From assembly GCF_029625905.1 (NCBI RefSeq), contig NZ_JARTLM010000006.1, positions 1 through 64,000 on the forward strand: a DNA stretch of 64,000 nucleotides, in the 5' to 3' direction. This DNA is from Hydrogenovibrio sp. 3SP14C1. GTDB lineage: Bacteria; Pseudomonadota; Gammaproteobacteria; Thiomicrospirales; Thiomicrospiraceae. The position numbers and the translations under genes were made by a program. Below, piece after piece: positions 23,242-32,413 of the stretch; position 1 is the first letter of the stretch, and each line of letters opens with the position of its first letter. Below the pieces are notes generated by a model. That model was given only the letters and a program-made list of their open reading frames with translations, was not told where the DNA came from and searched no databases.

Positions 23242-25935
23242 TTATAACCATCTGACTTTAAAGAGTTCTTTGATGGCCGATAAGATGAATGTTGGCAGGG
23301 CCGCGATAAAGAAAGTCATGACCAGGTGTTGTAGCTGAAGAGGCGTCGTTCCCAAAGCTAAATTGCCGAAAGGTGTATAAACCATGAGAATGGACAGCAT
23401 TCCAGACGCAAAAACTGCCAATAGTAAGAGTCGGTTAGTAAAAGGGTTGCGTCGATATAACGTCGAGAATGTTCGGGCATCAAATACATGAAATAATTGG
23501 CCAAATATCAATGTCATGAACGCAAGCGTTTGGGCATATTCTACTGTCTTGCCGATATCGAGCGCATACTCAAACATCCAGAAGGTGAAGATCCCCATAA
23601 CCAGTCCTCGGGCGATAATTCGAGTTCCTAGATTATCAGCAAAAAAACTGTCTTCCCGAGCACGAGGCGGGCGAGCCATGACATCGTTTTCGGCAACATC
23701 CACTCCTAAGGCTAAGGAAGGCATGCCGTCACTGATGAGATTGACCCACAAAATCATTAAAGGGGCTAAGGCGAGAAGAGGGTCGCCCGTCATTAACAAG
23801 AAAGCAAATAGAATGGCGGACACTTCACCGACATTGGCGGTCAGGTCTTGACGGATGAATTTACGGATATTGTCATAAATTCGACGACCTTCTCGAACGG
23901 CCGTTACTATGGTCGCAAAATTATCATCAAGTAAAATTAAATCAGCGGACTCTTTTGCCACGCCAGTGCCGGTATTGCCCATAGCGATGCCGATATCTGC
24001 TTTGCGTAAAGCAGGAGCATCATTGACACCATCCCCTGTCATAGCAACCACTTCTCCCTGGCTCTGAAGCGCGTTGACGATGCGTAATTTATGCTCTGGG
24101 GTAACACGGGCATATACAAAGGTTTTGCTTACCAGCTGTCTAAGCGCATCATCTGATAAGGTGTTTAACTCCGATCCGGTGATGACTATGGCGTCAGCCG
24201 AGTCAATGATGTGCATTTTGTGTGCAATGGCACGGGCGGTGATGGCATGGTCGCCGGTAATCATCACCACTCTAATGCCGGCTTCATGGCACTCTTTGAC
24301 CGATTGGGTCGCTTCAGGTCTAGGTAAGTCCAGCATGCCATGCAGGCCGGTGAATGTCAGTTGGGTTTCAAGCTCTTCCTGAGGAAGATGAATCTGGTCG
24401 TCAGACAAAGATCGGTAACCAATGGCAAGGGTTCTTAATGCTTGAGAGCCAAAATCGTGAATGACGTCATTCACAAGGTGTTGGTTGCTGGTGGCATCCA
24501 AATGCTTGTCTTGAAATTCGATGATTTCAGAGTGGTTTAGCAAGACATCCGGCGCGCCTTTAACGATGAGTTTGTAGTTTCCATTGGCCTCTTGTATGAC
24601 GACGCTCATCATTTTTCGTTTGGGATCAAAAGGAAAGGTGGCGATTAGTTTTTGCTGTTGCAGTAATGTCTCTTTATCAATATCGGCTTTAGCCGCTGCG
24701 ACCACCAGAGCGCCTTCAGTTGGCAAGCCTTGGATAAGGTAGTGACCTTCCTGTTCGACGAGTTGCGCCTCACTACACAATGCCGACATTTCTAACAGGT
24801 GTTTTAAATGGGGGTGACGTAGCGGGTTCACGACTTGTTGTTGGTTATCGCTAAAATCACCAATAGGGCGGTAACCTTCTCCTTGGATATGATAATGTTC
24901 GCCGCCAGCCCATATCTGAACGGATTGCATTTTATTTTGCGTCAAAGTGCCTGTTTTATCAGAGCAGATGACCGAGGTGGAGCCTAATGTTTCAACCGAT
25001 GCCAAGTATTTCGCTAAGGCGTTATTACGCATCATGTGGTTAGCACCTAGCGTTAAAACGATGGTCACAACGGTCGTCAGGCCCTCAGGAATGGCTGCGA
25101 CGACCAGAGAAATGCTGGTATCAACCATGCCAGAAAGATTGAGTCCTTTATAAAACCCGATGCCGACAATGATTGCAACAATAAAAAGTGCTGACCAGAT
25201 AAGGGTTTTCGATAAAGCATGAATACGTGTTTGTAAGGGGGTGAGTCGATGTTGTGTGACCTGCATTAAGCGAGCGATCTTTCCCACTTCTGTTTTCATG
25301 CCGGTCGCCGTTACGATTCCAATGCCTTTTCCGTTATGAATAGGCGTACTCATGAAGCCCATATTGAGTTGGTCGCCTAACGTTAAATCAGATGACTCTA
25401 TAGTGGATGTATGCTTTCTTATTAGATTCGATTCACCCGTGAGGGCCGATTCGTCCACTTCAAGTTGTGTTGTTTCAATTAGGCGGCAATCTGCGGGAAT
25501 AATATCTCCCGTTTTCAGGAGGATGGTGTCTCCCGGTACAAGCTGTACTGCGGGTAGCTCTTGCCAGCCCCCGTCTTGCATGACATGACATTTTGGTGCA
25601 GACATACCTTGTAGGGCATCAATGGATTTTTGAGCTTTATATTCTTGAACAAAGGTAATTGAGGCGTTGATGAAAATGATGGTGCTGATGGCAATCGCAT
25701 CAATATGGTGGCCTGTGTAAAATGACAGCAGTGCGCCTAATGCGAGAATGATCAGTAAAGGGTTTTTGAGTTGAGTAATGAAAATACGCAAGGCCGAGGC
25801 ATGTTCGGCCTGGTGGATTGTGTTCAGCCCATAAGATGTTTGACGTTCTAGTCGTTGAGCTTCAGACAGGCCTTTTGTCGTATCCGCTTGTAGGGTTTTA
25901 ATGACGGAATCGCTAGACTGATTGAACCATTGCAT
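23242..25935 (-). CDS. P2-type cation-transporting ATPase
   Basis: 897 residues in full P2 layout: N-terminal cation domain, TM1-2, actuator with TGES (SALTGES near 170), and TM3-4 with the ion motif AAIPEGL near 280. The phosphorylation motif DKTGTLTQ is near 325, KGAPD in the nucleotide domain, and the hinge MTGDGVNDAPAL near 600. Six C-terminal helices follow. The pattern fits SERCA/PMR1-like Ca2+ (or Mn2+) pumps, or the Na+/K+-type relatives common in bacteria; the ion cannot be fixed from sequence. It stands alone between the kinase and lipoprotein genes on the minus strand. Confidence 0.88.
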   Translation of the reverse strand: MQWFNQSSDSVIKTLQADTTKGLSEAQRLERQTSYGLNTIHQAEHASALRIFITQLKNPLLIILALGALLSFYTGHHIDAIAISTIIFINASITFVQEYKAQKSIDALQGMSAPKCHVMQDGGWQELPAVQLVPGDTILLKTGDIIPADCRLIETTQLEVDESALTGESNLIRKHTSTIESSDLTLGDQLNMGFMSTPIHNGKGIGIVTATGMKTEVGKIARLMQVTQHRLTPLQTRIHALSKTLIWSALFIVAIIVGIGFYKGLNLSGMVDTSISLVVAAIPEGLTTVVTIVLTLGANHMMRNNALAKYLASVETLGSTSVICSDKTGTLTQNKMQSVQIWAGGEHYHIQGEGYRPIGDFSDNQQQVVNPLRHPHLKHLLEMSALCSEAQLVEQEGHYLIQGLPTEGALVVAAAKADIDKETLLQQQKLIATFPFDPKRKMMSVVIQEANGNYKLIVKGAPDVLLNHSEIIEFQDKHLDATSNQHLVNDVIHDFGSQALRTLAIGYRSLSDDQIHLPQEELETQLTFTGLHGMLDLPRPEATQSVKECHEAGIRVVMITGDHAITARAIAHKMHIIDSADAIVITGSELNTLSDDALRQLVSKTFVYARVTPEHKLRIVNALQSQGEVVAMTGDGVNDAPALRKADIGIAMGNTGTGVAKESADLILLDDNFATIVTAVREGRRIYDNIRKFIRQDLTANVGEVSAILFAFLLMTGDPLLALAPLMILWVNLISDGMPSLALGVDVAENDVMARPPRAREDSFFADNLGTRIIARGLVMGIFTFWMFEYALDIGKTVEYAQTLAFMTLIFGQLFHVFDARTFSTLYRRNPFTNRLLLLAVFASGMLSILMVYTPFGNLALGTTPLQLQHLVMTFFIAALPTFILSAIKELFKVRWL

Positions 25936-26018
25936 AATGTCATTCCCAATTGAGTGATTTTTAGTTTGACATAATTTGTGCCGAATTCAAATAGTGATTT
26001 CTTGAGTGACAGTATTTG

Positions 26019-26507
26019 TTATCGGGTTCGAGTGGTTAATGCAAATGGTGCTTGAATGAGAGTTTGATTTTTGCGTGTGATGAGAACGGATAAGTGCCAG
26101 TCCATTTTGTCATTGGTACAGAAAGCCAGCATAGATTGTCCTTCATAGAGATTAGGTTGGTCTTTTACAGGTGTCAAGGTAACGCGGTTATAGCCCATGT
26201 ACATATTCTGGCCGGTAATGTCCAACTCTACCATTTCTGCTTGAATGTCGGTTAGCTTAACGCGAACGTTTAGCATTCGAGCCACTCGAATTGGTTTGGG
26301 TTCGATGTCTAAAGTGATGGATTTGTTTTGGACTGAAGTGGTACAAGCAGAGGCATTTAAATCACAGGAGGAATTAACGGACCATTGTATGAGTTTTTTA
26401 TCAGTAGGCAAAAAATCAGAGTTGCACCCTGAAAGAACGATGGAGACAAGCAGCAGGGGCACTAAAACAAACAGTTTCGGTAAATGACATAATTTAGCAA
26501 AGTGCAT
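26019..26507 (-). CDS. Putative lipoprotein, unknown function
   Basis: 162 residues. A lipoprotein signal ends LVSIVLSGC with the lipidated Cys near 28. The mature part is beta-rich, has a Cys pair (CDLNASAC) plus a later Cys (LAFCTND), and contains NMYMGYNRVTL followed by LYEGQSMLAFC. I do not recognise the family. The layout (small Cys-containing lipoprotein with an immunoglobulin-like ending) is reminiscent of copper or cytochrome-assembly accessory proteins, but that is weak inference. It lies 83 bases upstream of the P-type ATPase gene on the same strand. Confidence 0.6.
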   Translation of the reverse strand: MHFAKLCHLPKLFVLVPLLLVSIVLSGCNSDFLPTDKKLIQWSVNSSCDLNASACTTSVQNKSITLDIEPKPIRVARMLNVRVKLTDIQAEMVELDITGQNMYMGYNRVTLTPVKDQPNLYEGQSMLAFCTNDKMDWHLSVLITRKNQTLIQAPFALTTRTR

Positions 26508-26628
26508 ATTTTTCGTCTCTAAATCTCAAAAAGAGTTTTTCAGCCATATTAATGCTTTTTAAACCCCTACTCAATTTTGGGGTGCTAGAAATACCCTCAA
26601 GTCATTTTATCTTAACAGTTGATTCAGT

Positions 26629-27444
26629 TTACTTTTGACAATTTGAGCAAAAGTAAGCCGCTCGTTGATTTAGAACAATTTTTTCAATCGCCGAGTCACA
26701 CAAAGGGCAAGGCAACCCCTCTTTGCCATAGACATTTAATTTTTGTTCGAAATAGCCTGGTTTGCCATCAGGCGTTAAGAAATCTTTTAAAGTGGTTCCG
26801 CCTTGTTCAATCGCCGCACTTAAAACCGTTTTGATATGACCCGTTAATTGGGTGGTTTCTTTTATAGTTAAACTGTGTGCTGGTCTGGTAGGGTGTATAC
26901 CGCTTAAAAAAAGCGACTCATTCGCATAGATGTTTCCAACCCCCACCACAATATGATTATTCATGATAAACGTTTTGATTGCCGTTTTACGACCTTGCAG
27001 CTTTTGGAAAAGATAGTCCGCGTTAAAATCATCTGTTAAGGGTTCAGGACCGAGTGCTTTCAGTAAAGGATGTTCTTGTAGAGGCTTATCTGTCCATAGC
27101 CAGCTTCCGAAACGTCGGGGGTCGTGGTAGCGCAATAAAAAGCCATTGCCGAGTATCAGATCTATGTGGTCATGTTTGATGGCGGGTTCTTGTTGCGGAA
27201 GCACTCGCAGGTTGCCCGACATACCTAAATGAATAATTAAATGTCCTTGAGTGGTTTCTAAAAGAAGATATTTAGCGCGACGCCTGACACTTAAAATGAC
27301 CAGGCCTGGAAGTTTTTTGACCAGGTTCTGCTCTACTGGCCATCGAAGTTTCCCGTTGCGGATAATAATTTTTTGAATGGTCTGGCCTTCAACCTTTGGT
27401 TGAATGCCTTTTCGGGTGGTTTCCACTTCAGGTAATTCTGGCAT
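26629..27444 (-). CDS. mutM: Formamidopyrimidine-DNA glycosylase
   Basis: Base-excision repair enzyme that removes 8-oxoguanine and Fapy and nicks the strand. 271 residues, usual length. The N-terminus [13 protein letters not shown] provides the catalytic Pro2 and Glu3. The conserved [14 protein letters not shown] is present, and a C-terminal zinc finger reads CPLC, then 16 residues, then CSNC (about 247-270). In E. coli and relatives mutM neighbours coaD and rpmG/rpmB, as in the broader order here. Contains an exact CCAGGCCTGG copy encoding Pro-Gly-Leu on the minus strand. Confidence 0.97.
   Translation of the reverse strand: MPELPEVETTRKGIQPKVEGQTIQKIIIRNGKLRWPVEQNLVKKLPGLVILSVRRRAKYLLLETTQGHLIIHLGMSGNLRVLPQQEPAIKHDHIDLILGNGFLLRYHDPRRFGSWLWTDKPLQEHPLLKALGPEPLTDDFNADYLFQKLQGRKTAIKTFIMNNHIVVGVGNIYANESLFLSGIHPTRPAHSLTIKETTQLTGHIKTVLSAAIEQGGTTLKDFLTPDGKPGYFEQKLNVYGKEGLPCPLCDSAIEKIVLNQRAAYFCSNCQK
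27300..27309. repeat. CCAGGCCTGG palindrome, copy 5
   Basis: Exact copy inside mutM, read as Pro-Gly-Leu in the gene's frame. Confidence 0.85.
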
Positions 27445-27565
27445 GCTTATTTCTTAGTTTTTATAGAGAAGTCGATATTTTAAAGAAGTTTGGATGAAAT
27501 GACACTGGGTTATCGTTTTTTGTTTCATCTTTAAATGTAGGCGGCCGATAAATTAAATAAGGGCA

Positions 27566-27577
27566 CTCTATATAGAG
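27566..27577 (+). promoter_or_regulatory. CTCTATATAGAG palindrome before a small gene
   Basis: A perfect 12-base palindrome ending 16 bases before the ATG at 27594 and just upstream of the GGGAG ribosome-binding site. It could be an operator or a small mRNA hairpin controlling the 66-residue protein. Confidence 0.35.
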
Positions 27578-27593
27578 AGGGAGAATCTTTAAA

Positions 27594-27794
27594 ATGACAG
27601 AACAAAATTATTATGTTGATTGCGATGATTTAGGGTATTGCGTTAAAAACTCAGAAGGAACCATTGCGAGTTTTGCAATGATTGAAGATGCTTATGCTGC
27701 CTTACGAGAATTTCAATCGAAAAATTTTCCAGAAAACTGGGCTAAGATTCCACCGGCAATGCAGTTGGTGAAACTACGTTGTTATGGTGAATGA
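27594..27794 (+). CDS. Small hypothetical protein (66 residues)
   Basis: Acidic protein with predicted alternating strand and helix: YYVDCDDLGYCVKNSEGTIA, then AYAALREFQSKN. It contains three Cys and no signal peptide. Good ribosome-binding site (GAGGGAGA about 8 bases before the ATG) and codon use like its neighbours support a real gene. I do not recognise the family. It lies between mutM (divergent) and the second sensory diguanylate cyclase on the same strand, 75 bases ahead of it. Confidence 0.6.
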   Translation: MTEQNYYVDCDDLGYCVKNSEGTIASFAMIEDAYAALREFQSKNFPENWAKIPPAMQLVKLRCYGE

Positions 27795-27857
27795 GTTAAA
27801 AATATTTTAAACATTTCTTGTTTGAATAAAATGCTGTTAAATAAGTAAAATTATTCA

Positions 27858-27863
27858 TATAAT
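27858..27863 (+). promoter_or_regulatory. TATAAT -10-like element abutting a start codon
   Basis: A perfect TATAAT ends 6 bases before the ATG at 27870, which would place the transcription start at or next to that ATG. The -35 region (TGTTAA) is poor. Either the mRNA is leaderless or translation begins downstream at Met19 (27924). Confidence 0.35.
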
Positions 27864-27869
27864 GTTTAT

Positions 27870-30554
27870 ATGGATATTCATGGAATTTCAGTTTGTGCTT
27901 ATTTGCGTAGACTTATTTTATTGATGTCATTTTTCTTTTCGGTTAATGGCTATGCAGCCCCACAATCGAAAATACCCTCTCCTGATTCTCCCACGCTTTT
28001 GTCGGTTCAAGTTAACTGGAACCATCAATTCCAATTTGCCGGGTTTTATGCCGCCCTTAAACAAGGGTATTACCAAGATGCGGGATTGAGAGTGACTATT
28101 AAGGATTGGCGGCCTGGGGTTCGTGTGCTTGATGAAGTGTTATCGGGGCGTGCCGATATTGGTGTCGGTTACAGTTCGATGATTGCCGATTACGCCAAAG
28201 GTGCCCCCATTAAACTCATTATGAGTTCCTTTCAATTTTCTCCTATGGTTTTGCTTTCCCATAAACAGATTAATGATCTCACTGAGCTCGATGGTAAAAC
28301 GGTGATGCATTACAGAAATTTGCAAATTCTGGGGTTAATTGATAAAGCCAGTAGCGTAGTGAAACACCCAATTATTTCTGTGGATTCTTCCGGTAATTTA
28401 CAAGATTTTATTGATCATAAGGTTGACTTGTATGGCGCCTATGCCACCAATGAACCGTTTCGTTTAAAACAACAAAACAAGAATTTTTTTGTGGTTGATC
28501 CTAAATCATTTGGCATACAAAGTTACGGCGATTTAGTTATTACGTCAGAGTCTTTCGCAGCGAAGCATCCAGATTCCATTCAAAAGTTTAAAACCGCCAC
28601 GGTAAAAGGTTGGGAGTATGCCATTTATCACCAAGCTGACATGGTGGACTATATTATGCAGCACTACCCTGTCGTGAAATCACGGGAGGCTTTGTTGAAT
28701 GAAGCGATGATAACGACGCGTTATGTCAAATCTGGATTGGTTCCGATTGGACAGATCGAACCGGCCAAGTTATTGGCGACTGCAGCCGAGGCAAAAGAAG
28801 TCGGGCTGATTTCTCAAAAAGAATTTAATCAGTTGAATATGGAACAGTTTATTTTCAACGCGTCGAAGTATGCCTATACAGCAGAAGAGTTGGCCTATTT
28901 AGCGGAGCACCCTGTTATTAAGTTGGCCAATGATATTGACTGGGAACCATTCGAGTTTATTGATAAGAAGGGGCAATATCGAGGGATTGCAGCAGATTAT
29001 TTTGCATTGCTGGGACAAAAATTAGGCGTTACTTTTGAGGCTCAAAAGAATTTGAGCTGGGTCGATGTGCTATCTCAAGTTAAAGCAGGCAAGTTAGAGA
29101 TTTTTTCATGTGCGGTTGCGACCCCTGATCGCAGGAAATATATGCGGTTCACTAAACCTTATTTGTCTTTTCCAATGGTGTTGGCGGGAAGAAATGATGT
29201 ATCGTTTATTGAAAACTATGAAGCTTTAGAAGGCGAAAAAGTAGCCGTGGTCAATGGGTATTGGTCACATGAAACTTTAAAACAATATTATCCGGGCATA
29301 GAATTGGTGGTCGTTGACTCGGTTAAAGAAGGTCTGGAGGCAGTGATGGATGGCCGTGCTAAAGTGTATTCCGGGAATTTAGGGGCAATTAATTTTGCGA
29401 TTAACCAGTACGGATTAACGGGTATTCATGTCGTAGGGCAATCAAGTCACCGGTTTGAGCTCGCGATTGGTGTGAGTAAGAATAATCCTATTTTGTTTAG
29501 CATCTTACGAAAAGGCTTGGCATCCATTACGGATGAAGATCGTCAGGCCATCTTTAATAAATGGATTCAACTGGAAGTTGTCAATAAGTTAGATCGTAAA
29601 CAGTTGATTGAAATGGGTAGCGTCATCTTTGTCATTATCATAACGTTGTTGTTTTTCTTATTGATGTTTCGCTATCAAAAAAATCGGCAACAAGCTTATA
29701 TTGAAAAAATTCATGAGCTGACTTATGCCACCTTAATCAATATGGAGACGTTAAAATTTGACTGGGTCAGTGATTCATTTATACGATTGGTAGGGTATAG
29801 CCGTGAAGAAGTAGAAGATATACGTTATCTTGATTTGGCAACAAGCCGTTTATCTCAAGAAGAGCAGAATGCTATTTTAAAACAATTAAATTCCGGCCAG
29901 TCTTGGAAAGGTGAAATGGAAGGACGTGCAAAAGATGGCAGTTCTTATTGGGTTGAATTGACATTAACGCCAGTGCAAGATGTGATGGGACACATTAAGC
30001 AAGTATGGGCAACCCGGGTTGATATTACGGACCGAAAACGCAATGAGCAGTTATCGATAACGGATGAGCTGACAGGGTTGTATAATCGGCGTTATTTTAA
30101 TCTGCTGATTAAGCAAGAAATCAACCGTGCTAAACGAGAGAAAAGAAGTCTCTCCGTTGCCATGATGGACATTGATTTCTTTAAGAAGATTAACGATACT
30201 CGTGGACACCAAGAAGGGGATGAAGTTCTTAAGCAAGTGGCGGATGTTTTCCGATCATCTTTTCATCGTGCTACTGATTTTGTATTTCGAATGGGGGGAG
30301 AAGAGTTTTTCGTCATTTCTTTGTTCAAGAGTGAAGCCGAATTTCAAACCTATTTAGAACAGTTCTGTTTAAGAGTGCAAGCGCTTGGCATCGAAAACAA
30401 AGCCTCGTCAGAAGGGGTGTTGACGGTTTCCATTGGGGCTGCTTATTGTGAGGCAGAGGCGCTGGAAAGTTCAGAAGCACTTTATAAAACAGTCGATCAG
30501 CGCTTGTATCAAGCGAAGCAATCGGGACGAAATAAAGTCGTCATGGCAGACTGA
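27870..30554 (+). CDS. NMT1 + SBP3 + PAS sensor diguanylate cyclase (DGC-B)
   Basis: 894 residues. A signal peptide (about 1-29, ends GYA) is followed by an NMT1/THI5-like domain (about 45-290, NWNHQFQFAGFYAA), SBP_bac_3 (about 348-565), a membrane helix (about 580-601), PAS/PAC (about 610-720) and GGDEF (about 725-894). The active loop is GGEEF near 808, with RATD as I-site. It is a paralogue of the protein at 7088 but carries an extra PAS. It is predicted to make c-di-GMP in response to a periplasmic solute. There is no Shine-Dalgarno before 27870; a -10-like TATAAT abuts this start. It converges on rpmG. Confidence 0.88.
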   Translation: MDIHGISVCAYLRRLILLMSFFFSVNGYAAPQSKIPSPDSPTLLSVQVNWNHQFQFAGFYAALKQGYYQDAGLRVTIKDWRPGVRVLDEVLSGRADIGVGYSSMIADYAKGAPIKLIMSSFQFSPMVLLSHKQINDLTELDGKTVMHYRNLQILGLIDKASSVVKHPIISVDSSGNLQDFIDHKVDLYGAYATNEPFRLKQQNKNFFVVDPKSFGIQSYGDLVITSESFAAKHPDSIQKFKTATVKGWEYAIYHQADMVDYIMQHYPVVKSREALLNEAMITTRYVKSGLVPIGQIEPAKLLATAAEAKEVGLISQKEFNQLNMEQFIFNASKYAYTAEELAYLAEHPVIKLANDIDWEPFEFIDKKGQYRGIAADYFALLGQKLGVTFEAQKNLSWVDVLSQVKAGKLEIFSCAVATPDRRKYMRFTKPYLSFPMVLAGRNDVSFIENYEALEGEKVAVVNGYWSHETLKQYYPGIELVVVDSVKEGLEAVMDGRAKVYSGNLGAINFAINQYGLTGIHVVGQSSHRFELAIGVSKNNPILFSILRKGLASITDEDRQAIFNKWIQLEVVNKLDRKQLIEMGSVIFVIIITLLFFLLMFRYQKNRQQAYIEKIHELTYATLINMETLKFDWVSDSFIRLVGYSREEVEDIRYLDLATSRLSQEEQNAILKQLNSGQSWKGEMEGRAKDGSSYWVELTLTPVQDVMGHIKQVWATRVDITDRKRNEQLSITDELTGLYNRRYFNLLIKQEINRAKREKRSLSVAMMDIDFFKKINDTRGHQEGDEVLKQVADVFRSSFHRATDFVFRMGGEEFFVISLFKSEAEFQTYLEQFCLRVQALGIENKASSEGVLTVSIGAAYCEAEALESSEALYKTVDQRLYQAKQSGRNKVVMAD

Positions 30555-30605
30555 AAAGGTGAGCGTTTGGTTCGAATAATGAAGCATTAAATAGATTTTA
30601 GGCAT

Positions 30606-30634
30606 AAAAAAACCCAGCCTTTTGAGCTGGGTTT
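30606..30634. terminator. Intrinsic terminator of the rpmB-rpmG transcript
   Basis: AAACCCAGC/GCTGGGTTT form a 9-bp stem around CTTTTGA. On the minus strand it is followed by a run of T (A run 30606-30612), fitting termination of the ribosomal-protein transcript. It may also stop plus-strand transcripts from the cyclase gene. Confidence 0.85.
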
Positions 30635-30656
30635 ATCATTTAAGTTATGGTAAAAC

Positions 30657-30809
30657 TTATTTGATTTTAGCTTCTTTAAAGAGAACATGTTTACGCAAAA
30701 CTGGATCATACTTTTTGATCTCAAATTTACCAGCCATGTTACGCTTGTTTTTATCCGTAGTATAAAAATAAGCGCTTTCTGTCGATTGAAGTTTAATTTT
30801 ATCGCGCAT
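30657..30809 (-). CDS. rpmG: 50S ribosomal protein L33
   Basis: 50 residues read directly from the minus strand: begins [20 protein letters not shown] and ends [10 protein letters not shown]. The family core [16 protein letters not shown] is intact. It has no zinc-finger Cys pairs, so it is the Cys-free form of L33. GGGAGC lies upstream of the ATG. rpmB ends 11 bases upstream on the same strand, giving the classical rpmB-rpmG operon. Confidence 0.96.
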   Translation of the reverse strand: MRDKIKLQSTESAYFYTTDKNKRNMAGKFEIKKYDPVLRKHVLFKEAKIK

Positions 30810-30820
30810 GTCGGGCTCCC

Positions 30821-31057
30821 TTAAACTTTCTCACCACGTGCACGCATTTCTGCAAGCACTGACTCAATACCATTTTTGTCGATAACACGCATTCCAGATG
30901 TTGAAAGGCGTAGTTTTACAAAACGGTTTTCGTTCTCAACCCAAAAACGGTGAGTTTGTAGGTTTGGTAAAAAACGACGACGAGTTTTACGATGAGAGTG
31001 GGAAACATTGTTACCGACCACAGGCTTTTTACCTGTTACTTGGCATATTTTAGACAT
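30821..31057 (-). CDS. rpmB: 50S ribosomal protein L28
   Basis: 78 residues, normal length. [20 protein letters not shown] at the N-terminus and [15 protein letters not shown] are the L28 signature. A GAGAGGAA-type ribosome-binding site precedes the ATG. It is upstream of rpmG and, as in E. coli and Pseudomonas, lies near radC and coaBC. A 16-base palindrome lies about 53 bases upstream of the start. Confidence 0.97.
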   Translation of the reverse strand: MSKICQVTGKKPVVGNNVSHSHRKTRRRFLPNLQTHRFWVENENRFVKLRLSTSGMRVIDKNGIESVLAEMRARGEKV

Positions 31058-31109
31058 TTCTCAATTCCTCTCAAAAACGGCTAGTTATTAAAAACTAACC
31101 ACACATTAA

Positions 31110-31125
31110 AAATATTCGAATATTT
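31110..31125. promoter_or_regulatory. Perfect 16-base AT-rich palindrome upstream of rpmB
   Basis: AAATATTCGAATATTT is fully symmetric and lies in the 232-base gap between radC and rpmB. By position it may overlap the rpmB promoter. No known operator is recognised. Confidence 0.35.
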
Positions 31126-31289
31126 CTATGTTAAAACAGCCTAATCAAGACTGTGAAAAACAAGAAGCGGAATTATCCATAAAATAGAATAGAAAAGCAA
31201 GCCATATCGCAAAGTAATTCAAGATTAAATCGTTTATTCAGAGCGGATTTTCAATGAAACCGTTTTTGAAAGCATTCTGCTTGAGTGAT

Positions 31290-31967
31290 TTACAACAACC
31301 CTTCTTGAGTGAAAGAATACCAGCGACCATGATCTCCAAGGATAATATGATCTAGGCAACGTGCTTCAATTAACTGCAATCCCTGTTGAATCTGATGGGT
31401 AAGATCTTTGTCGGATTGGCTGGGCGTTGGATCGCCAGAAGGGTGGTTGTGTGCCAGAATGACGGCTGCTGCGTGGTGCTCAAGAACCGTTTTCAACACT
31501 TCACGAATATGAACAGTGGCCTGATTGATGGTGCCGGTAAACAAAGGCATAAATTGAATCAGTTGGTTTTGTTGATCGAGTAAGACTAGACCAAAGGTTT
31601 CCCGCGATTGATTGCCTATGTGATGTTGAAGCAAACGCGCCACTTTTTCAGGCTGGGTTAAAGCTTCTCCTTTTTTTAGACCGGACTCAAAATGACGGCG
31701 AGACATTTCCAAAACCGCTTTGAGCTGAACATATTTTGCCTGCCCCAATCCTTTTGCTTCACAGAACTCGACTTCATCTGCTTTCAATAACACATCCAAA
31801 CTACCAAAGTGGTCGAGTAAATCCTGTGCGAGTTCCACCGCACTTTTCCCTTTCACGCCGACGCGTAAAAAGATGGCTAATAATTCCGCATCTGATAAAT
31901 GAGGAGCGCCAAACTTCAACAGTTTTTCTCTTGGGCGGTCATTTTCGTGCCAATCGGTTATTGCCAT
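31290..31967 (-). CDS. radC: RadC family JAB/JAMM-domain protein
   Basis: 225 residues from the ATG at 31967 ([17 protein letters not shown]), the family's conserved beginning; in-frame starts further upstream run into the thioesterase gene. A helix-hairpin-helix-like region (about 20-85) precedes the JAMM metalloprotease-like domain with [14 protein letters not shown] near 171-184. The true function of RadC is unsettled; an early link to DNA repair was not upheld. Divergent from the thioesterase gene, 47 bases apart. The rpmB-radC-coaBC order is conserved in gammaproteobacteria. Confidence 0.93.
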   Translation of the reverse strand: MAITDWHENDRPREKLLKFGAPHLSDAELLAIFLRVGVKGKSAVELAQDLLDHFGSLDVLLKADEVEFCEAKGLGQAKYVQLKAVLEMSRRHFESGLKKGEALTQPEKVARLLQHHIGNQSRETFGLVLLDQQNQLIQFMPLFTGTINQATVHIREVLKTVLEHHAAAVILAHNHPSGDPTPSQSDKDLTHQIQQGLQLIEARCLDHIILGDHGRWYSFTQEGLL

Positions 31968-32014
31968 GTTTTTACTAATTTTTTGGTAAGATATCGCCAT
32001 CATAATTAAAAGGG

Positions 32015-32413
32015 ATGCCACTGGCAATGTTTAAACTTGAAATGCGCGTTCGCGACTATGAGTGTGATTTACAAGGCGTGGTCAATAACGCGGTTTATCA
32101 GAATTATTTTGAGCACGCGCGCCATGAGTTTTTGTTGGCCAATAAAATTAATTTTCCTGCTTTAGCCGAGCAGGGCATTGATTTAATGGTGGTGCGGTCT
32201 GAAATTGACTATAAAGCCTCGTTACGTCCACACGACCATTTTTACATTACGGTGGAAATGATTAAAGAAGGGCGGGTTAAAGTCATTTTTTTACAAAATA
32301 TTTATCGATCCGATGGCACCTTAATGGTGTCTGCAAAAACGTATGGCGCGACCGTTAAAAATGGTCGGCCAGTTCGATTGGTTGAAGAATTGGCGAGTTT
32401 GGTGGCAGGATGA
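32015..32413 (+). CDS. 4HBT-type hot-dog acyl-CoA thioesterase
   Basis: 132 residues. [24 protein letters not shown] carries the 4-hydroxybenzoyl-CoA-thioesterase catalytic pattern, with an acid before the GVVNN motif and a following YxxYFE. The beta-rich rest ([19 protein letters not shown]) fits a single hot-dog fold of the YbgC/FcbC group, which hydrolyses acyl-CoA. Start is either 32015 or Met5 at 32027; the ribosome-binding site does not decide. The stop overlaps the coaBC start (ATGA), so the two are coupled. The substrate is unknown. Confidence 0.85.
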   Translation: MPLAMFKLEMRVRDYECDLQGVVNNAVYQNYFEHARHEFLLANKINFPALAEQGIDLMVVRSEIDYKASLRPHDHFYITVEMIKEGRVKVIFLQNIYRSDGTLMVSAKTYGATVKNGRPVRLVEELASLVAG

